The translations under genes and the position numbers were made by a program. From assembly GCF_009728935.1 (NCBI RefSeq), contig NZ_CP034235.1, forward strand, positions 3,448,001 through 3,512,000: a stretch of DNA of 64,000 bases. Direction: 5' to 3'. This document shows, piece after piece, positions 33,666 to 43,590 of the stretch (positions within the stretch are counted from its first letter, which is position 1; each line of letters starts with the position of its first letter). This DNA is from Paenibacillus psychroresistens (GTDB taxonomy: Bacteria; Bacillota; Bacilli; Paenibacillales; NBRC-103111). The notes below the pieces were generated by a model. It had not been told where the DNA came from, did no database searches, and saw nothing but the letters and a program-made list of their open reading frames with translations.

Positions 33666-33736
33666 TCCCCGTCCTTTGTACTTGTGCAAGGTGGGGGCTG
33701 TTTTACGCTTACGCTTCTTTAGCCACGTTTCTATTA

Positions 33737-33931
33737 GTGCACATAACAAAATCAATTGTTGATAGAATAGCTACATGGCTACCTACTGATTTATATGCTG
33801 CCTTTGTGGCATTTATCATATTACTCTCTCAATTAGCTACAGGTGCGGATGGATCGGACTGGTGTGTTTACTTTTTATGTTTTTTAAATGGATTGTTGGT
33901 ATGGATACAGCAGGTAAGATTCAAAACTTAG
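33737..33931 (+). pseudogene. 5'-truncated small membrane-protein gene at the IS66 edge
   Basis: The frame from GTG 33737 encodes 64 residues with two hydrophobic parts (AAFVAFIILLSQLA and YFLCFLNGLLVWI) but has no ribosome binding site. The same frame stays open leftward into the IS66 right end, so the natural 5' end was probably removed. It lies 34 bases before an amidase gene, which recalls a holin/lysin pair. The holin label is inference. Confidence 0.45.
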
Positions 33932-33965
33932 CGGTCTATCCTCCCAGAGAGAAAGGTAATAAAAA

Positions 33966-34689
33966 ATGAGTAAACTAGTCGCGATCTGTCCAGGACATGG
34001 ACCCGATACTCCTGGTAAACGTACGCCGCTCTTTCCGGATGGAACGTTTATGCACGAAAATACTTTCAATAGAGCAGTAGCCGACAAGCTAGAAAAACAT
34101 CTGCAGCGATGTGGATTTAAAACATTAGTGACTACACCTAGAGAAAACGATGCTCCGTTAAAAACTCGAACTGATCTGGCCAATAAAGCGAAAGCAGACT
34201 TTTATATATCCATCCATGCTAATGCTAACACTGGAATCTGGGGCAGCGCACATGAAGTGGATACATTCCTACCCAACACACCCAGAGAGTAAGAAAGCTG
34301 CAGACATCATTCACAGCTTCTTAATCCAAGGAACAACTTTGGCAGATAGGCGTGTGCAATCAGCTGACTTTCATGTTCTTAGGGAAACGAAGATGGCAGC
34401 CGTACTAGTCGAGTGTGGGTTTATGGATAATCTAGCTGAGGCAAAGCTTTTATTAACCGATGCTTATCGGAGCGAATGCGCAATAGAGATCGCGCGAGGT
34501 GCTTGTAATTATCTTGGCGTTACATTTATTGTGGAGGAGGTAAAACCAAAGATGGATCCAAAGACCCCTCACATTTTTACTGGTGAAGGGCTGTTTTTCT
34601 GTTTATGGAGGAAATTGCTATCTTTTGTCGAATTGCTTGCTTGTGATAATAAATATAGTGTAAATAATGCTTTATTAGGGGAGAACATA
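33966..34689 (+). pseudogene. frameshifted N-acetylmuramoyl-L-alanine amidase
   Basis: An amidase_3-type gene split by a frameshift near 34270-34292. The first frame (ATG 33966 behind GAGAAAGGTAATAAAAA) reads CPGHG, HENTFN and SIHANANTG, then stops at 34290-34292. The next frame continues with YPTHPESKKAADIIHS, DFHVLRETKMAAVLVECGFMDN and an IARGACNYL end. Together these give all zinc-binding and catalytic residues (His, Glu, His, Glu) of an active enzyme, so a single indel broke the gene. No slippery heptamer is visible at the break. The second frame then runs into the downstream kinase without a stop. Confidence 0.8.
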
Positions 34690-35955
34690 TTGTCGCTAAT
34701 GTTAGAAAGTATCATTATTAACTTTATGTTCATATGCGCTCCTTCGATTGTGTATTTTCTAGTTTGGATAAAATACGGAAAACGAAGCAGCTATCCTTCC
34801 AAAATCGTTTTATTCTTTTTTTTGACCTTCTCAATTATCTTATGTTTATCCTTCCCATTTCATTATCAGGACAAATTTATGCTCGATTTTAGACAAGTAC
34901 CTCTTGTGATTGGGGTTATATATGGTGGTCCATTAGTGGGAGGGGCGCTTTTGGTTGTTTTGGTAATAACTCGATACATAATCGTAGACGAAGGGTTCTA
35001 CTATGGATTTATCATTTCTTTATGCACATATGTCAGTCTAGTGGCTATGACAAGAAAGCACCATTTGGGAAAACGCTCAAAATTAATTAGAGTGCTGATT
35101 ATATCCACCGCGATAATCCCGATTCTCATAATTTTGCTGGGTATTTGGGTTTTAGAGTTTCAATACCAAGAAACAAAAATCATCATCCTACACAGGATAA
35201 TTGTGTTCGTTGCTATATCTGCGACAGTATATCTTGTTGAGTTTTTAATCGGTCACTTTAAAATGCAAAAGGAACTTCAAGAAATCGAAAAAATGATAGT
35301 TGTCAGTCAATTAGCAGCCAGCGTTTCACACGAGATCAGAAATCCATTAACAACAGTTAGAGGTTTGCTACAGGTTTTTAGAGAGAGGGAATTACCGTTA
35401 GAAAAGAGGTGGAATTTAACCGAGGTTGCATTGAATGAATTAGATACAGCCATAAATATAATCTCTGATTATTTAACATTTGCAAAACCGCAGGTTGTGA
35501 AAATGACATTTCTCAATATATCCGATGAACTTCAACAAGTTACCAGCGTATTAACACCTTATGCAAATATGCTCCAAGTTACATTGGCGTGTGTTGTGGA
35601 TACAGCACAACCAATCCTTGGAGATAGCCAACAGTTTCGGCAATGTCTAATCAATCTGGTGAAAAACTGCATAGAGGCTTCACCAAATGGAAGAGTGGAT
35701 ATTGCTGTTCTATCAAATAGAGAGCATGTTCTTATTCGAATCAAGGATAATGGCGTAGGAATGGCTGATGAACAGATTCAGAGACTTGGCATTCCTTATT
35801 ATTCTACGAAAGAAAAAGGGACTGGTCTTGGCATGATGGTAGTTTTTAGTATCATCAAGGCTATGAATGGTACTATCAAAGTAGAGAGTGAGATTAATAG
35901 AGGGAGTTTATTCGTGATATCTTTTCCACTAACAATATTACTTAAAACGGATTGA
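34690..35955 (+). CDS. KinB-like membrane sensor histidine kinase, second copy
   Basis: A 421-residue paralog of the kinase at 26913. The start is TTG 34690 after TTAGGGGAGAACATA; the product begins MSLMLESIIINFMFICAPS, matching MPLMLESIIINFMFICAPS in the first copy. Hydrophobic sensor, HisKA His (SVSHEIRNPLTTVRG) and HATPase motifs (NLVKNCIEA, DNGVGM, GTGLGM) are intact. The reading frame is open upstream into the amidase remnant, so a longer fusion is possible on paper. The upstream A/T-rich segment also resembles that of the first copy, supporting an own promoter and start. Confidence 0.87.
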   Translation: MSLMLESIIINFMFICAPSIVYFLVWIKYGKRSSYPSKIVLFFFLTFSIILCLSFPFHYQDKFMLDFRQVPLVIGVIYGGPLVGGALLVVLVITRYIIVDEGFYYGFIISLCTYVSLVAMTRKHHLGKRSKLIRVLIISTAIIPILIILLGIWVLEFQYQETKIIILHRIIVFVAISATVYLVEFLIGHFKMQKELQEIEKMIVVSQLAASVSHEIRNPLTTVRGLLQVFRERELPLEKRWNLTEVALNELDTAINIISDYLTFAKPQVVKMTFLNISDELQQVTSVLTPYANMLQVTLACVVDTAQPILGDSQQFRQCLINLVKNCIEASPNGRVDIAVLSNREHVLIRIKDNGVGMADEQIQRLGIPYYSTKEKGTGLGMMVVFSIIKAMNGTIKVESEINRGSLFVISFPLTILLKTD

Positions 35956-35959
35956 ACTT

Positions 35960-36362
35960 AATCACCCAGTATAAGTTATATCCTTGATTTTTAAGACTCT
36001 CCACTTCTTTACTCCCCGGATAGGCCATCATGCGCTCCATCGGAATCGACTGTAGCATTGTCTTTAATTCCTCAACTGATTTATTCTTGTCCAACCCTTT
36101 CGTTCATCCTCTATACTCAAGATCACAGGCATCCGGTCCTGAATATCAAGCATGAGTTCATTCGGATCCGTTGTAATAATTGTGCAACTTTTCACTTCTT
36201 CCTTCAGGATTGTCCAACTCTCCCACAAGTCAGCCATAGAAAATATAGTTGATCCTCTAATAGTATTTTATAGGGCTGCTTGTCTGTGCTTATCTTCTTC
36301 ATCTGCAGGGATCAACATCTACGCTGCTTAAAAGCGCTTCTAAAAGAAGGCTTCTCGGCAGC
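35960..36362 (-). pseudogene. yedK: decayed yedK (SRAP) remnant
   Basis: Reading the minus strand gives pieces that align in order with YedK at 449-1120: AEKPSF, LIPAD, TDKQPYKILLEDQ, TTDPNELMLDIQDRMPVIL and, after a frameshift, LDKNKSVEELKTMLQSIPME then MAYPGSKEVESLKNQGY. Stops and small deletions interrupt it, including loss of the catalytic Glu region. The remnant starts abruptly at the AEKP position, directly next to a YolD remnant on the other strand. Confidence 0.85.
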
Positions 36363-36365
36363 TAG

Positions 36366-36497
36366 TGACGGTTTTCAATTTAGATACAATGATAAAGATG
36401 GTTAAGACATCCTAGACAATCGATATGCCGAACAGGATGAATGTGAATGGATACCATTAAGACATTAAAGCTGAGCTCAAGGAAGAGGAGGAGTGAG
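36366..36497 (+). pseudogene. decayed yolD-like remnant
   Basis: The plus strand encodes VTVFNLDTMIKMVK, then after frameshift or stop NECEWIP-like and IKAELKEEEE pieces that align with the C-terminal half of the YolD-like protein at 26414-26791 (VTGTVFKLDAIIKMVKIK...). It joins head-to-head with the yedK remnant, so everything between (yedK start, promoter, unknown gene, polymerase) was deleted. Confidence 0.8.
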
Positions 36498-36513
36498 GTG
36501 AGTTTGGAGGGGA

Positions 36514-36537
36514 ATAAAAAAAGCCCCCGAAGGGCTC
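36514..36537 (-). terminator. intrinsic terminator of the membrane-protein gene
   Basis: On the minus strand, AGCCCTTCGGGGGCT forms a UUCG-type hairpin followed by seven T and ATTCC. Confidence 0.75.
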
Positions 36538-36544
36538 TAAATAA

Positions 36545-37036
36545 CTATAATTGTCTTCCTTCTGGGCTAATGTGATTTTCTCCTGGTGCAAGTTTCTTTT
36601 TATTTGAACCAAATTTATTGTAAACAACTAACACATAGATTATTGATGTGATCAACGGTGAAATATATAAACTATCATTAAACATATTAATGGTTAACAA
36701 AAAAACTAATAAGAATACAAAGATTCCAAATACGATGCGAAACGCTATGTGGTTAAGAAATCGAATAAATGTCGACTTGTCGTTTAGAGCAAGATAATCC
36801 AGGCCAAGCCAGTACCCAAGAGTAAGCAAAGATGTTATTGAAATGGTAATCCTATCAGGTATTGTTGTATTAGATATAATCCAAAAATAACTCAAACATA
36901 ATACTGCAGAAATTATGAAAGTGCTATTAAATAAGTGTTTTTGGCTAAATCCCATTCTTCTAAAAAGAAACTTAACAAATCGCTTTACTGGATAGGTAAA
37001 AAGAAGAGAGAAAAGTAGTGCTACTATTAGTATCAT
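36545..37036 (-). CDS. hypothetical integral membrane protein
   Basis: A 163-residue protein with four hydrophobic segments (about 1-18, 40-56, 62-78 and 95-115, plus 120-140) and a hydrophilic basic C-terminus. The ribosome binding site is weak, but the hydrophobic pattern and the dedicated terminator support coding. No family recognised. Confidence 0.6.
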   Translation of the reverse strand: MILIVALLFSLLFTYPVKRFVKFLFRRMGFSQKHLFNSTFIISAVLCLSYFWIISNTTIPDRITISITSLLTLGYWLGLDYLALNDKSTFIRFLNHIAFRIVFGIFVFLLVFLLTINMFNDSLYISPLITSIIYVLVVYNKFGSNKKKLAPGENHISPEGRQL

Positions 37037-37141
37037 ATGATTTTTACCATTCGTTCTTCATCGGCTGAAGTATTTGCTGCTAGCTTTGTCAAAAATCAGC
37101 TTAACAGAACTGGGTATATTCTACAACTATTAATAACCCCA

Positions 37142-37173
37142 AAAACAAAATAAACCCTCTATATAAAAGGGTT
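37142..37173 (-). terminator. candidate minus-strand terminator
   Basis: AACCCT (37153-37158) and AGGGTT (37168-37173) form a hairpin. On the minus strand it is followed by TATTTTGTTTTT, so it would end leftward transcription coming from the structured region at 37203-37305. Confidence 0.5.
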
Positions 37174-37202
37174 CACAAGACATCCTATTTCAATTTATAT
37201 TC

Positions 37203-37305
37203 GGGCCTCTTTGCAGAGACCCTACATGGGAGAGGAGAAACCGGATGAAAGCTTATGGGGAAACGTAAGCTCTCTCCGCGGTTGTCTACGACATGGTTGA
37301 TGTCG
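37203..37305. ncRNA. structured RNA-like element upstream of rsmD
   Basis: Three compact hairpins sit in a row: GGGCCTCTTTGCAGAGACCC (37203-37222); a nested one with GGAGAG (37229-37234) and AGCTTA (37250-37255) pairing the contiguous TAAGCT-CTCTCC (37266-37277); and CGACAT/ATGTCG (37289-37305). B. subtilis has a described ylbH leader RNA upstream of the same gene, and this could be its counterpart. The orientation is unclear, because a terminator-like hairpin lies on the minus-strand exit side at 37142. The rest of the 37037-37461 gap is A/T-rich with no gene. Confidence 0.45.
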
Positions 37306-37461
37306 ATAAGATAAGGATTACCCAACTCCAGAAAAATATACATAACCTGCAAATTTTTTCTGAATTTGTTCAGATATTTTGTAAAATTACTTTGAATTTT
37401 TGTGAATTTACCTTGGAATATGATACGATAGCAATAAATTGGACATGCAGGGTGACATAAG

Positions 37462-38542
<1,081 letters not shown>

Positions 38543-38546
38543 TATA

Positions 38547-39785
38547 TTATTTTTTAAGCTTAAGAAGCTGAACTTTATGGATGCTCCATGAAATGCCCAT
38601 GCAACAAAATAACATAATGGAGAGCAGCGTAAGGAAAATCAGGGTTCTATCTCCTGCCAAATTCCACAAGCTAGGGATCCAATTACCGATGCTTAAATGC
38701 GGTGAATTAAAAGTTCCTTCTATATAAGTAGGTAATGCGTTCGGCTGTAAACGATCCAACAAGTTGTTCAGTGGTTTCCATGCCAGCAAAGTCAGCCCAA
38801 ATGCTAGTGCAGCATGCAGCAGCCGTGCTTTAAGGAAAGCCAGATAACGCATCTCTGTGGATTTCAGCAAGCTTTTCACCTGAGCATGCATGGAGAGTCC
38901 GCTCCAGCCGAGCACGGCCCCAACTATAGCTACCTTGATCACGAGTGAGGCTGAGCTGCTTTGGGCTATGGTGTAAGCGCCAAGATGAGGCTCTAGGAGG
39001 CAGACGACTAGTTGTGCGACGAATCCTTCATTGGTAATCCATGGCTGCAACAAGTGAAGGATGACCTGCTGCAGCACAGAGAAGAACATCATCCAACCAC
39101 CGATTAACATCAAGGTTTGAATAGAATGAGAAACGCCATCACCGAGGAGCTTGCCGAATTTCCGGCCGTCTTCTTGTTGGGCTGCTTTAGCACTTTGCAT
39201 GGCTCTTGTCCAAATAGGCTCTAAATTAGCGGGGGTAGCGACTAACAGATTTTCATTCCCAGAGCGTCGCAGCGTCAGTCCCATAAGCAGTGCAGAAGCA
39301 TAGTGAACAATTGCGATAAACATGCCAAGTGTGGCTTGATGAAAAAAGCCAACGCCAATAACCGTGATCATTACAGCGGGATTACATAAGTGGCTAACGA
39401 TTAGCACGCGTTCGGCTTCTTGGGGGAGCAGCGCTTGGCGTTCGTGCAATTTAGCTGTAGTGCTTGCACCGGCGGGATAACCTGCGAACAAGCCCATCGC
39501 CAAGGCCCAACCACCATTTCCGGAAGTGCGAAAGAAAAAGCGCATGAAGGGATCAAGCAATGTGCCTATGGCATGAAGAGCTCCAGAACCCAGCATAATT
39601 TCGGTAAGAATCAGAAAAGGCAATAACGCAGGAAACACATATTCCCACCACAAGGACATTCCGCTTAAAGAGGACTGAAAAACCGAGTTTGGATAGATAA
39701 TAATACAGACAACAAGAAGACCAGCCATAGATGCAAGCAGCAAGCTGGTTAATCGGCTTTGTGAGCCCATTTGAATGCGATGCAT
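38547..39785 (-). CDS. ylbJ: sporulation integral membrane protein YlbJ
   Basis: A 412-residue polytopic membrane protein of the nucleoside-recognition (Gate) family, required for spore cortex formation in B. subtilis. Start ATG 39785 follows AAGGAGGCTTGTTTC; a longer frame to 39869 has no such site. About ten hydrophobic segments, with FPALLPFLILTEIMLGSGALHAIG, GLFAGYPAGASTTAKL and LVVCLLEPHLGAYTIAQ. It is convergent with coaD (4-base gap) as in Bacillus. Confidence 0.92.
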   Translation of the reverse strand: MHRIQMGSQSRLTSLLLASMAGLLVVCIIIYPNSVFQSSLSGMSLWWEYVFPALLPFLILTEIMLGSGALHAIGTLLDPFMRFFFRTSGNGGWALAMGLFAGYPAGASTTAKLHERQALLPQEAERVLIVSHLCNPAVMITVIGVGFFHQATLGMFIAIVHYASALLMGLTLRRSGNENLLVATPANLEPIWTRAMQSAKAAQQEDGRKFGKLLGDGVSHSIQTLMLIGGWMMFFSVLQQVILHLLQPWITNEGFVAQLVVCLLEPHLGAYTIAQSSSASLVIKVAIVGAVLGWSGLSMHAQVKSLLKSTEMRYLAFLKARLLHAALAFGLTLLAWKPLNNLLDRLQPNALPTYIEGTFNSPHLSIGNWIPSLWNLAGDRTLIFLTLLSIMLFCCMGISWSIHKVQLLKLKK

Positions 39786-39928
39786 GAAACAAGCCTCCTT
39801 CCATATAATGGTTAGGGATAATGGCTGACAGGCAACATGCTGCCCGTTAACCGTATAGATGTTGTCCACTATCCATATAGTAAAACTACGCAGTATAATA
39901 TGGAATTAGACCAAGCAGGAGGTACCCT

Positions 39929-41053
39929 ATGACAGAAGAGAAAGATCCAACTATTCGTGAGCCCTACATAACGACAGGCAATCGTCCGCTTAAACCCTTG
40001 CAGCCTAAATCAACGCTGACATTTGTAGTTCCATTTATTCTGGCGGTGTTGATTATTTACGGACTGATTTTTATTAAATTGCCTTATTATATTTTTGCAC
40101 CAGGCAGTGCGGAGCAAATTCGGCCTATGGTCGAAGTCAAACAAGGCGGCTTTCCCGAAAAAGGCACATTTATGCTCACCACTGTCAGTGTCCGAGAGGC
40201 TAATGTACTAAGCTATTTATCGAGCAAAGTAAACTCAAATGAGCAGCTTGTTGAGAAAAAATTAGTTCGTCCCACTACTGAAACGGATAGTGAATATAAT
40301 GAACGGCAGACATTTGTCATGCAATCTTCACAAAGTAGTGCAATTATAGCTGCTTATAAACAAGCAGGAATAGCTTTTCACATTCAAGTCGATCGGGTGC
40401 TAGTCTTAAACACAAGTCAAGGTACGCCAGCAAGCGAAGCTTTAGTGCCTGGGGACGTACTAAGACAGGTAGATGATACGAAGATAGCCGATTCCCAAAA
40501 CTTAGTGGACTATTTAAAAGATAAAAAAGTCGGAGATACAGTAACTCTTAAGTTGACGCGAGATAATATCGAAAAAGATGTGAAATTAACGCTTGTATTA
40601 TTGCCAGCAGATCCTAGAATTAAAGACTCTAAGGCGCACCCAGGCTTAGGTGTTACGGCTGTTAATGTGCAATCGATTCAAGCAGATGATAAGAATAAGC
40701 AGGTTACTGTGAAGGCCGGAGAAATTGGCGGTCCATCAGCGGGAATGATGTTCTCATTGGAAATTTATAATCAATTGGTTGATGGAGATATTACCAAGGG
40801 CTATCGTATTGCAGGCACTGGGACAATCGGTGAACAAGCAAATTTAGATGACATTGGTGCTATTGGCGGGATTGAACATAAAATTGTTGCGGCCGAACGA
40901 GAAGGGGTAGACTACTTCTTAGCACCAGCACCGAATATGAAGGATGCCCAAGCAAAAGCCGACAAAATTCATGCCCACATGAAGCTAATTTCGATTGCAA
41001 CCCTAGATGATGCGCTAAAATTTCTCAAGGATTTACCGAAAAAAGTCTCTTGA
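39929..41053 (+). CDS. ylbL: PDZ-Lon-like serine protease, YlbL/SepM family
   Basis: A 374-residue membrane protease. A transmembrane segment at about 30-50 is followed by a PDZ domain (about 130-220, GTPASEALVPGDVLRQVDD) and a Lon-type protease domain with catalytic Ser270 (GGPSAG) and Lys318 (GGIEHK). SepM processes a competence pheromone in streptococci, and YlbL/YluC-type relatives in Bacillus have roles in DNA-damage recovery. Start ATG behind AGCAGGAGGTACCCT. The real substrate here is unknown. Confidence 0.93.
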   Translation: MTEEKDPTIREPYITTGNRPLKPLQPKSTLTFVVPFILAVLIIYGLIFIKLPYYIFAPGSAEQIRPMVEVKQGGFPEKGTFMLTTVSVREANVLSYLSSKVNSNEQLVEKKLVRPTTETDSEYNERQTFVMQSSQSSAIIAAYKQAGIAFHIQVDRVLVLNTSQGTPASEALVPGDVLRQVDDTKIADSQNLVDYLKDKKVGDTVTLKLTRDNIEKDVKLTLVLLPADPRIKDSKAHPGLGVTAVNVQSIQADDKNKQVTVKAGEIGGPSAGMMFSLEIYNQLVDGDITKGYRIAGTGTIGEQANLDDIGAIGGIEHKIVAAEREGVDYFLAPAPNMKDAQAKADKIHAHMKLISIATLDDALKFLKDLPKKVS

Positions 41054-41129
41054 TTGAAGATATGTAGATCTTTTATTGACAAACACTACTAAATATAGCT
41101 ATAATAAACCTTGTTTGTTTGGAGTGATA

Positions 41130-41639
41130 ATGATGTTGATCAGTATTCGAGATTTAGCTTCAAAGGCCAAACCCGTGCATTATTCGGAAAAGCATGATGT
41201 AACCGAACTATTGCAAGGGCGTGAAGGATTAGTTGGTCATGGTACGCTTTCTATGGAAGTGGACGCTCAGTCAGCTTATGGGATGACTGAAGTAAAAGGG
41301 CAATTCACATTGCCTGTCGAGTTAATCTGTTCACGTTGTCTTAATACAACCGAGCAGACGCTATTCATCCCGTTTCATGAAGTATTCACTCAGAAGTCTG
41401 AGCTAATGCCTTTGGATGAATCAGACAATACACATTTGGTTTCGGAAGATAAAATAGAGTTGAACCCCTATGTGGAAGAGACTGTATCGCTTGCTCTCCC
41501 GTACATCCCATTGTGTAGTACTACGTGCAAAGGACTCTGTCCCGAGTGCGGTCAGAACCGCAATGAAACGTCCTGTGATTGTAAACAGGATAAGCTGGAT
41601 CCGCGTTTAGCCGGGTTAGCTGACTTCTTCAAAGAGTAA
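41130..41639 (+). CDS. yceD: YceD-family 23S rRNA accumulation protein (DUF177)
   Basis: A 169-residue DUF177 protein placed directly before rpmF, as in most bacteria. Start ATG 41130 behind TTTGGAGTGATA; a second ATG follows at once. The C-terminal zinc-like motif CSTTCKGLCPECG and CDCKQDKLDPRLAGLADFF is characteristic. The family is linked to large-subunit rRNA accumulation. The intergenic gap to rpmF is about 50 bases, so the pair is co-transcribed. Confidence 0.92.
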   Translation: MMLISIRDLASKAKPVHYSEKHDVTELLQGREGLVGHGTLSMEVDAQSAYGMTEVKGQFTLPVELICSRCLNTTEQTLFIPFHEVFTQKSELMPLDESDNTHLVSEDKIELNPYVEETVSLALPYIPLCSTTCKGLCPECGQNRNETSCDCKQDKLDPRLAGLADFFKE

Positions 41640-41689
41640 CCAACGTTTGAATTGAAGTTGTAATTGAATTTGTTAAGGGGGTGGGGAAT

Positions 41690-41863
41690 GTGGCAGTACC
41701 TCAAAGAAGAACATCGAAGACTCGTCGCGACAAGCGTCGTACTCACTTTAAGTTAGTTGTGCCGGGCATGGTTAAGTGTGATCAATGCGGCGAATTGAAG
41801 TTAGCTCATCGTGTATGTAAAGTGTGTGGATCGTACAAAGGTAGAGAAATTATCAAACAATAG
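41690..41863 (+). CDS. rpmF: 50S ribosomal protein L32
   Basis: A 57-residue bL32. The start is GTG 41690 behind AAGGGGGTGGGGAAT, giving [37 protein letters not shown] forms the four-cysteine zinc ribbon, so this is the zinc-binding form. Followed by a terminator at 41874. Confidence 0.97.
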   Translation: MAVPQRRTSKTRRDKRRTHFKLVVPGMVKCDQCGELKLAHRVCKVCGSYKGREIIKQ

Positions 41864-41873
41864 TTCCAATGGT

Positions 41874-41905
41874 AGTACTTCATTTAGGTGGGGTGCTATT
41901 TTTTT
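41874..41905 (+). terminator. intrinsic terminator after rpmF
   Basis: AGTACTTCA (41874-41882) pairs with TGGGGTGCT (41889-41897), with G-U pairs, followed by a T run. Confidence 0.7.
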
Positions 41906-41916
41906 GTGATATTTCC

Positions 41917-41967
41917 TTCACATTTTGCTTAGAATTATATATACTGTTTTTTAGGACCTGGTAATAA
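41917..41967 (+). promoter_or_regulatory. fapR promoter with FapR operator
   Basis: TTCACA (41917-41922), 17 bases, TATACT (41940-41945). TTAGGACCTGGTAATAA (41951-41967) closely follows the FapR consensus (TTAGTACCTxxTACTAA) and overlaps the likely transcription start. FapR would repress its own operon and release when malonyl-CoA or malonyl-ACP rises. Confidence 0.82.
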
Positions 41968-41989
41968 GATACGATCCTAAACTGGAAAG

Positions 41990-42601
41990 GTGGTGTCTGC
42001 CATCGAACGTCTACCTAAACGTCAGCGGCAGCAGCAGTTAACCAAAGTGATCGAGGATAACCCTTTTATAACGGATGACGAGCTGATGAAACGGCTGCAG
42101 GTCAGTATTCAAACAATACGTTTGGATCGCTTGGAAATGGGCATTCCCGAGCTGAGAGAGCGCATCAAGCTCATGGCTGAGAAATCCTATGATCAAGTGC
42201 GTTCTTTACCTTTGCATGAAGTAATCGGCGATGTGATAGATTTGCAGCTGGATAAGAGTGGTATATCTATTTTTGAGATTCGGCCGGAGCATGTTTTTTC
42301 CCGTACTAAGATAGCTCGAGGGCACCATATTTTCTCTCAGGCCAATTCACTAGCTGTTGCTGTGATTAATGACGAGGTTGCTCTTACCGCTTCTGCGGAT
42401 ATCCGCTTCATTCGGTCGATTAAATTAGCTGAAAAATGCGTGGCTAAAGCCTTTGTTCAATCCATCTCTAAAGGGAAAGCAAAGGTTGAGGTTTTTACAT
42501 ATGTGAACGACGAATTAGTGTTTCAAGGAAACTTCGTAATCTATCATTCCAAAAAAGAAATACGCAGCGAAGGGGGATACAACCATGCGGATAGCGATTG
42601 A
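41990..42601 (+). CDS. fapR: FapR, fatty acid and phospholipid biosynthesis repressor
   Basis: A 203-residue regulator. The N-terminal helix-turn-helix ([34 protein letters not shown]) binds the FapR box upstream, and the C-terminal hot-dog domain senses malonyl-CoA. Two adjacent GTGs at 41990 and 41993 are possible starts; the Shine-Dalgarno GGAAAGG is close to both. It overlaps plsX by 17 bases. It is the first gene of the fab operon. Confidence 0.95.
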   Translation: MVSAIERLPKRQRQQQLTKVIEDNPFITDDELMKRLQVSIQTIRLDRLEMGIPELRERIKLMAEKSYDQVRSLPLHEVIGDVIDLQLDKSGISIFEIRPEHVFSRTKIARGHHIFSQANSLAVAVINDEVALTASADIRFIRSIKLAEKCVAKAFVQSISKGKAKVEVFTYVNDELVFQGNFVIYHSKKEIRSEGGYNHADSD

Positions 42602-43580
42602 TGCGATGGGCGGCGATTTTGCTCCAAAGGCTATTGTAGAAGGAGCCGTAATGGCTGCTAAGGAATGGCAGGATATTGAGATTATTTTAGTAGGCGATAA
42701 GGTACAGATTGAAGCCTTTATGCCAGTGAAACCTGCGAATATTACGATTCACCATACGGATGATGTCATAGAAGCTGAGGACGAACCAGTCAAGGCAGTA
42801 AGACGCAAGAAGAATGCTTCTATGGTTGTAGCAGGCAGACTGGTCAAAGAGAAGCAAGCCGATGCGATGATATCCGCAGGGAACTCAGGCGCGTTAATGG
42901 CAACAGGCTTACTGATTGTCGGTCGCATTGCAGGTATAGAACGTCCAGCTTTTGCACCAATGATTCCTACTATACAGGGGACTGGTCATGGAGTGCTTTG
43001 CTTAGATTTAGGAGCCAATATGGATGCAAGCGCGGAGAACCTGCTGCAATATGCCATAATGGGCAGCGTTTATCGTAAAACCGTGGATGGTATTGCTAAT
43101 CCGCGTGTTGGATTACTTAATGTAGGTGTGGAGACGATAAAAGGTAATGAATTAGTGAGAGCTGCTTTTCCTTTACTATCGGAGGCACCCATCAATTTTA
43201 TTGGTAATGTAGAAGCACTCGATGTACTGAATGGTAAATGTGATATTCTAGTATGTGACGGATTCGTCGGAAATATTATGTTGAAGTCGCTGGAAGGTGC
43301 TATATCCGTTATTTTTGCAGAGCTTCGTACAGAGATGACAAGTTCCTTTCTTGCCAAGATGGCAGGCTTGATTCTAAAGCCAGGCTTGCGCAGATTGAAA
43401 CGCAAAGCGGATTCAAGTGAATATGGCGGAGCAGGGATGCTCGGAGTAGATGGATTGGTCATTAAGTGTCACGGTGCTTCTAATGCTACTGCAGTTAGAA
43501 GCAGCGTTCGACTTGCTAGACATGCATTGAAGAATAATTTGGTTCAAGCGATATCAACTGAAATTAGCAACGGGAAGTGA
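42585..43580 (+). CDS. plsX: phosphate acyltransferase PlsX
   Basis: A 331-residue enzyme that makes acyl-phosphate from acyl-ACP for phospholipid synthesis. The N-terminal [20 protein letters not shown] and later [18 protein letters not shown] and [15 protein letters not shown] are diagnostic. Start ATG 42585 behind AAGGGGGATACAACC, inside the end of fapR. Confidence 0.96.
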   Translation: MRIAIDAMGGDFAPKAIVEGAVMAAKEWQDIEIILVGDKVQIEAFMPVKPANITIHHTDDVIEAEDEPVKAVRRKKNASMVVAGRLVKEKQADAMISAGNSGALMATGLLIVGRIAGIERPAFAPMIPTIQGTGHGVLCLDLGANMDASAENLLQYAIMGSVYRKTVDGIANPRVGLLNVGVETIKGNELVRAAFPLLSEAPINFIGNVEALDVLNGKCDILVCDGFVGNIMLKSLEGAISVIFAELRTEMTSSFLAKMAGLILKPGLRRLKRKADSSEYGGAGMLGVDGLVIKCHGASNATAVRSSVRLARHALKNNLVQAISTEISNGK

Positions 43581-43590
43581 GTGGAGTACA

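Larger units (their letters stand above)
31248..33712 (+). mobile_element. IS66-family insertion sequence
   Basis: A complete IS66-type element of about 2465 bases. The left end begins GTAAGCGTAAAATACTCCCC (31248) and the right end, read inward on the minus strand from 33712, begins GTAAGCGTAAAACAGCCCCC. It carries tnpA, tnpB and tnpC in the usual order. The 8-bp flanks (GTATAAAA left, GCTTCTTT right) are not a target duplication, so the insertion site has been rearranged since transposition or the element arrived by recombination. Confidence 0.92.

Noticed and set aside
34216..35955. A genuine 579-residue amidase-kinase fusion protein
   Set aside because: The amidase half lacks its N-terminal catalytic residues in this frame, no ribosome binding site precedes 34216, and the kinase has its own TTG start with GGGGAG matching the paralog.
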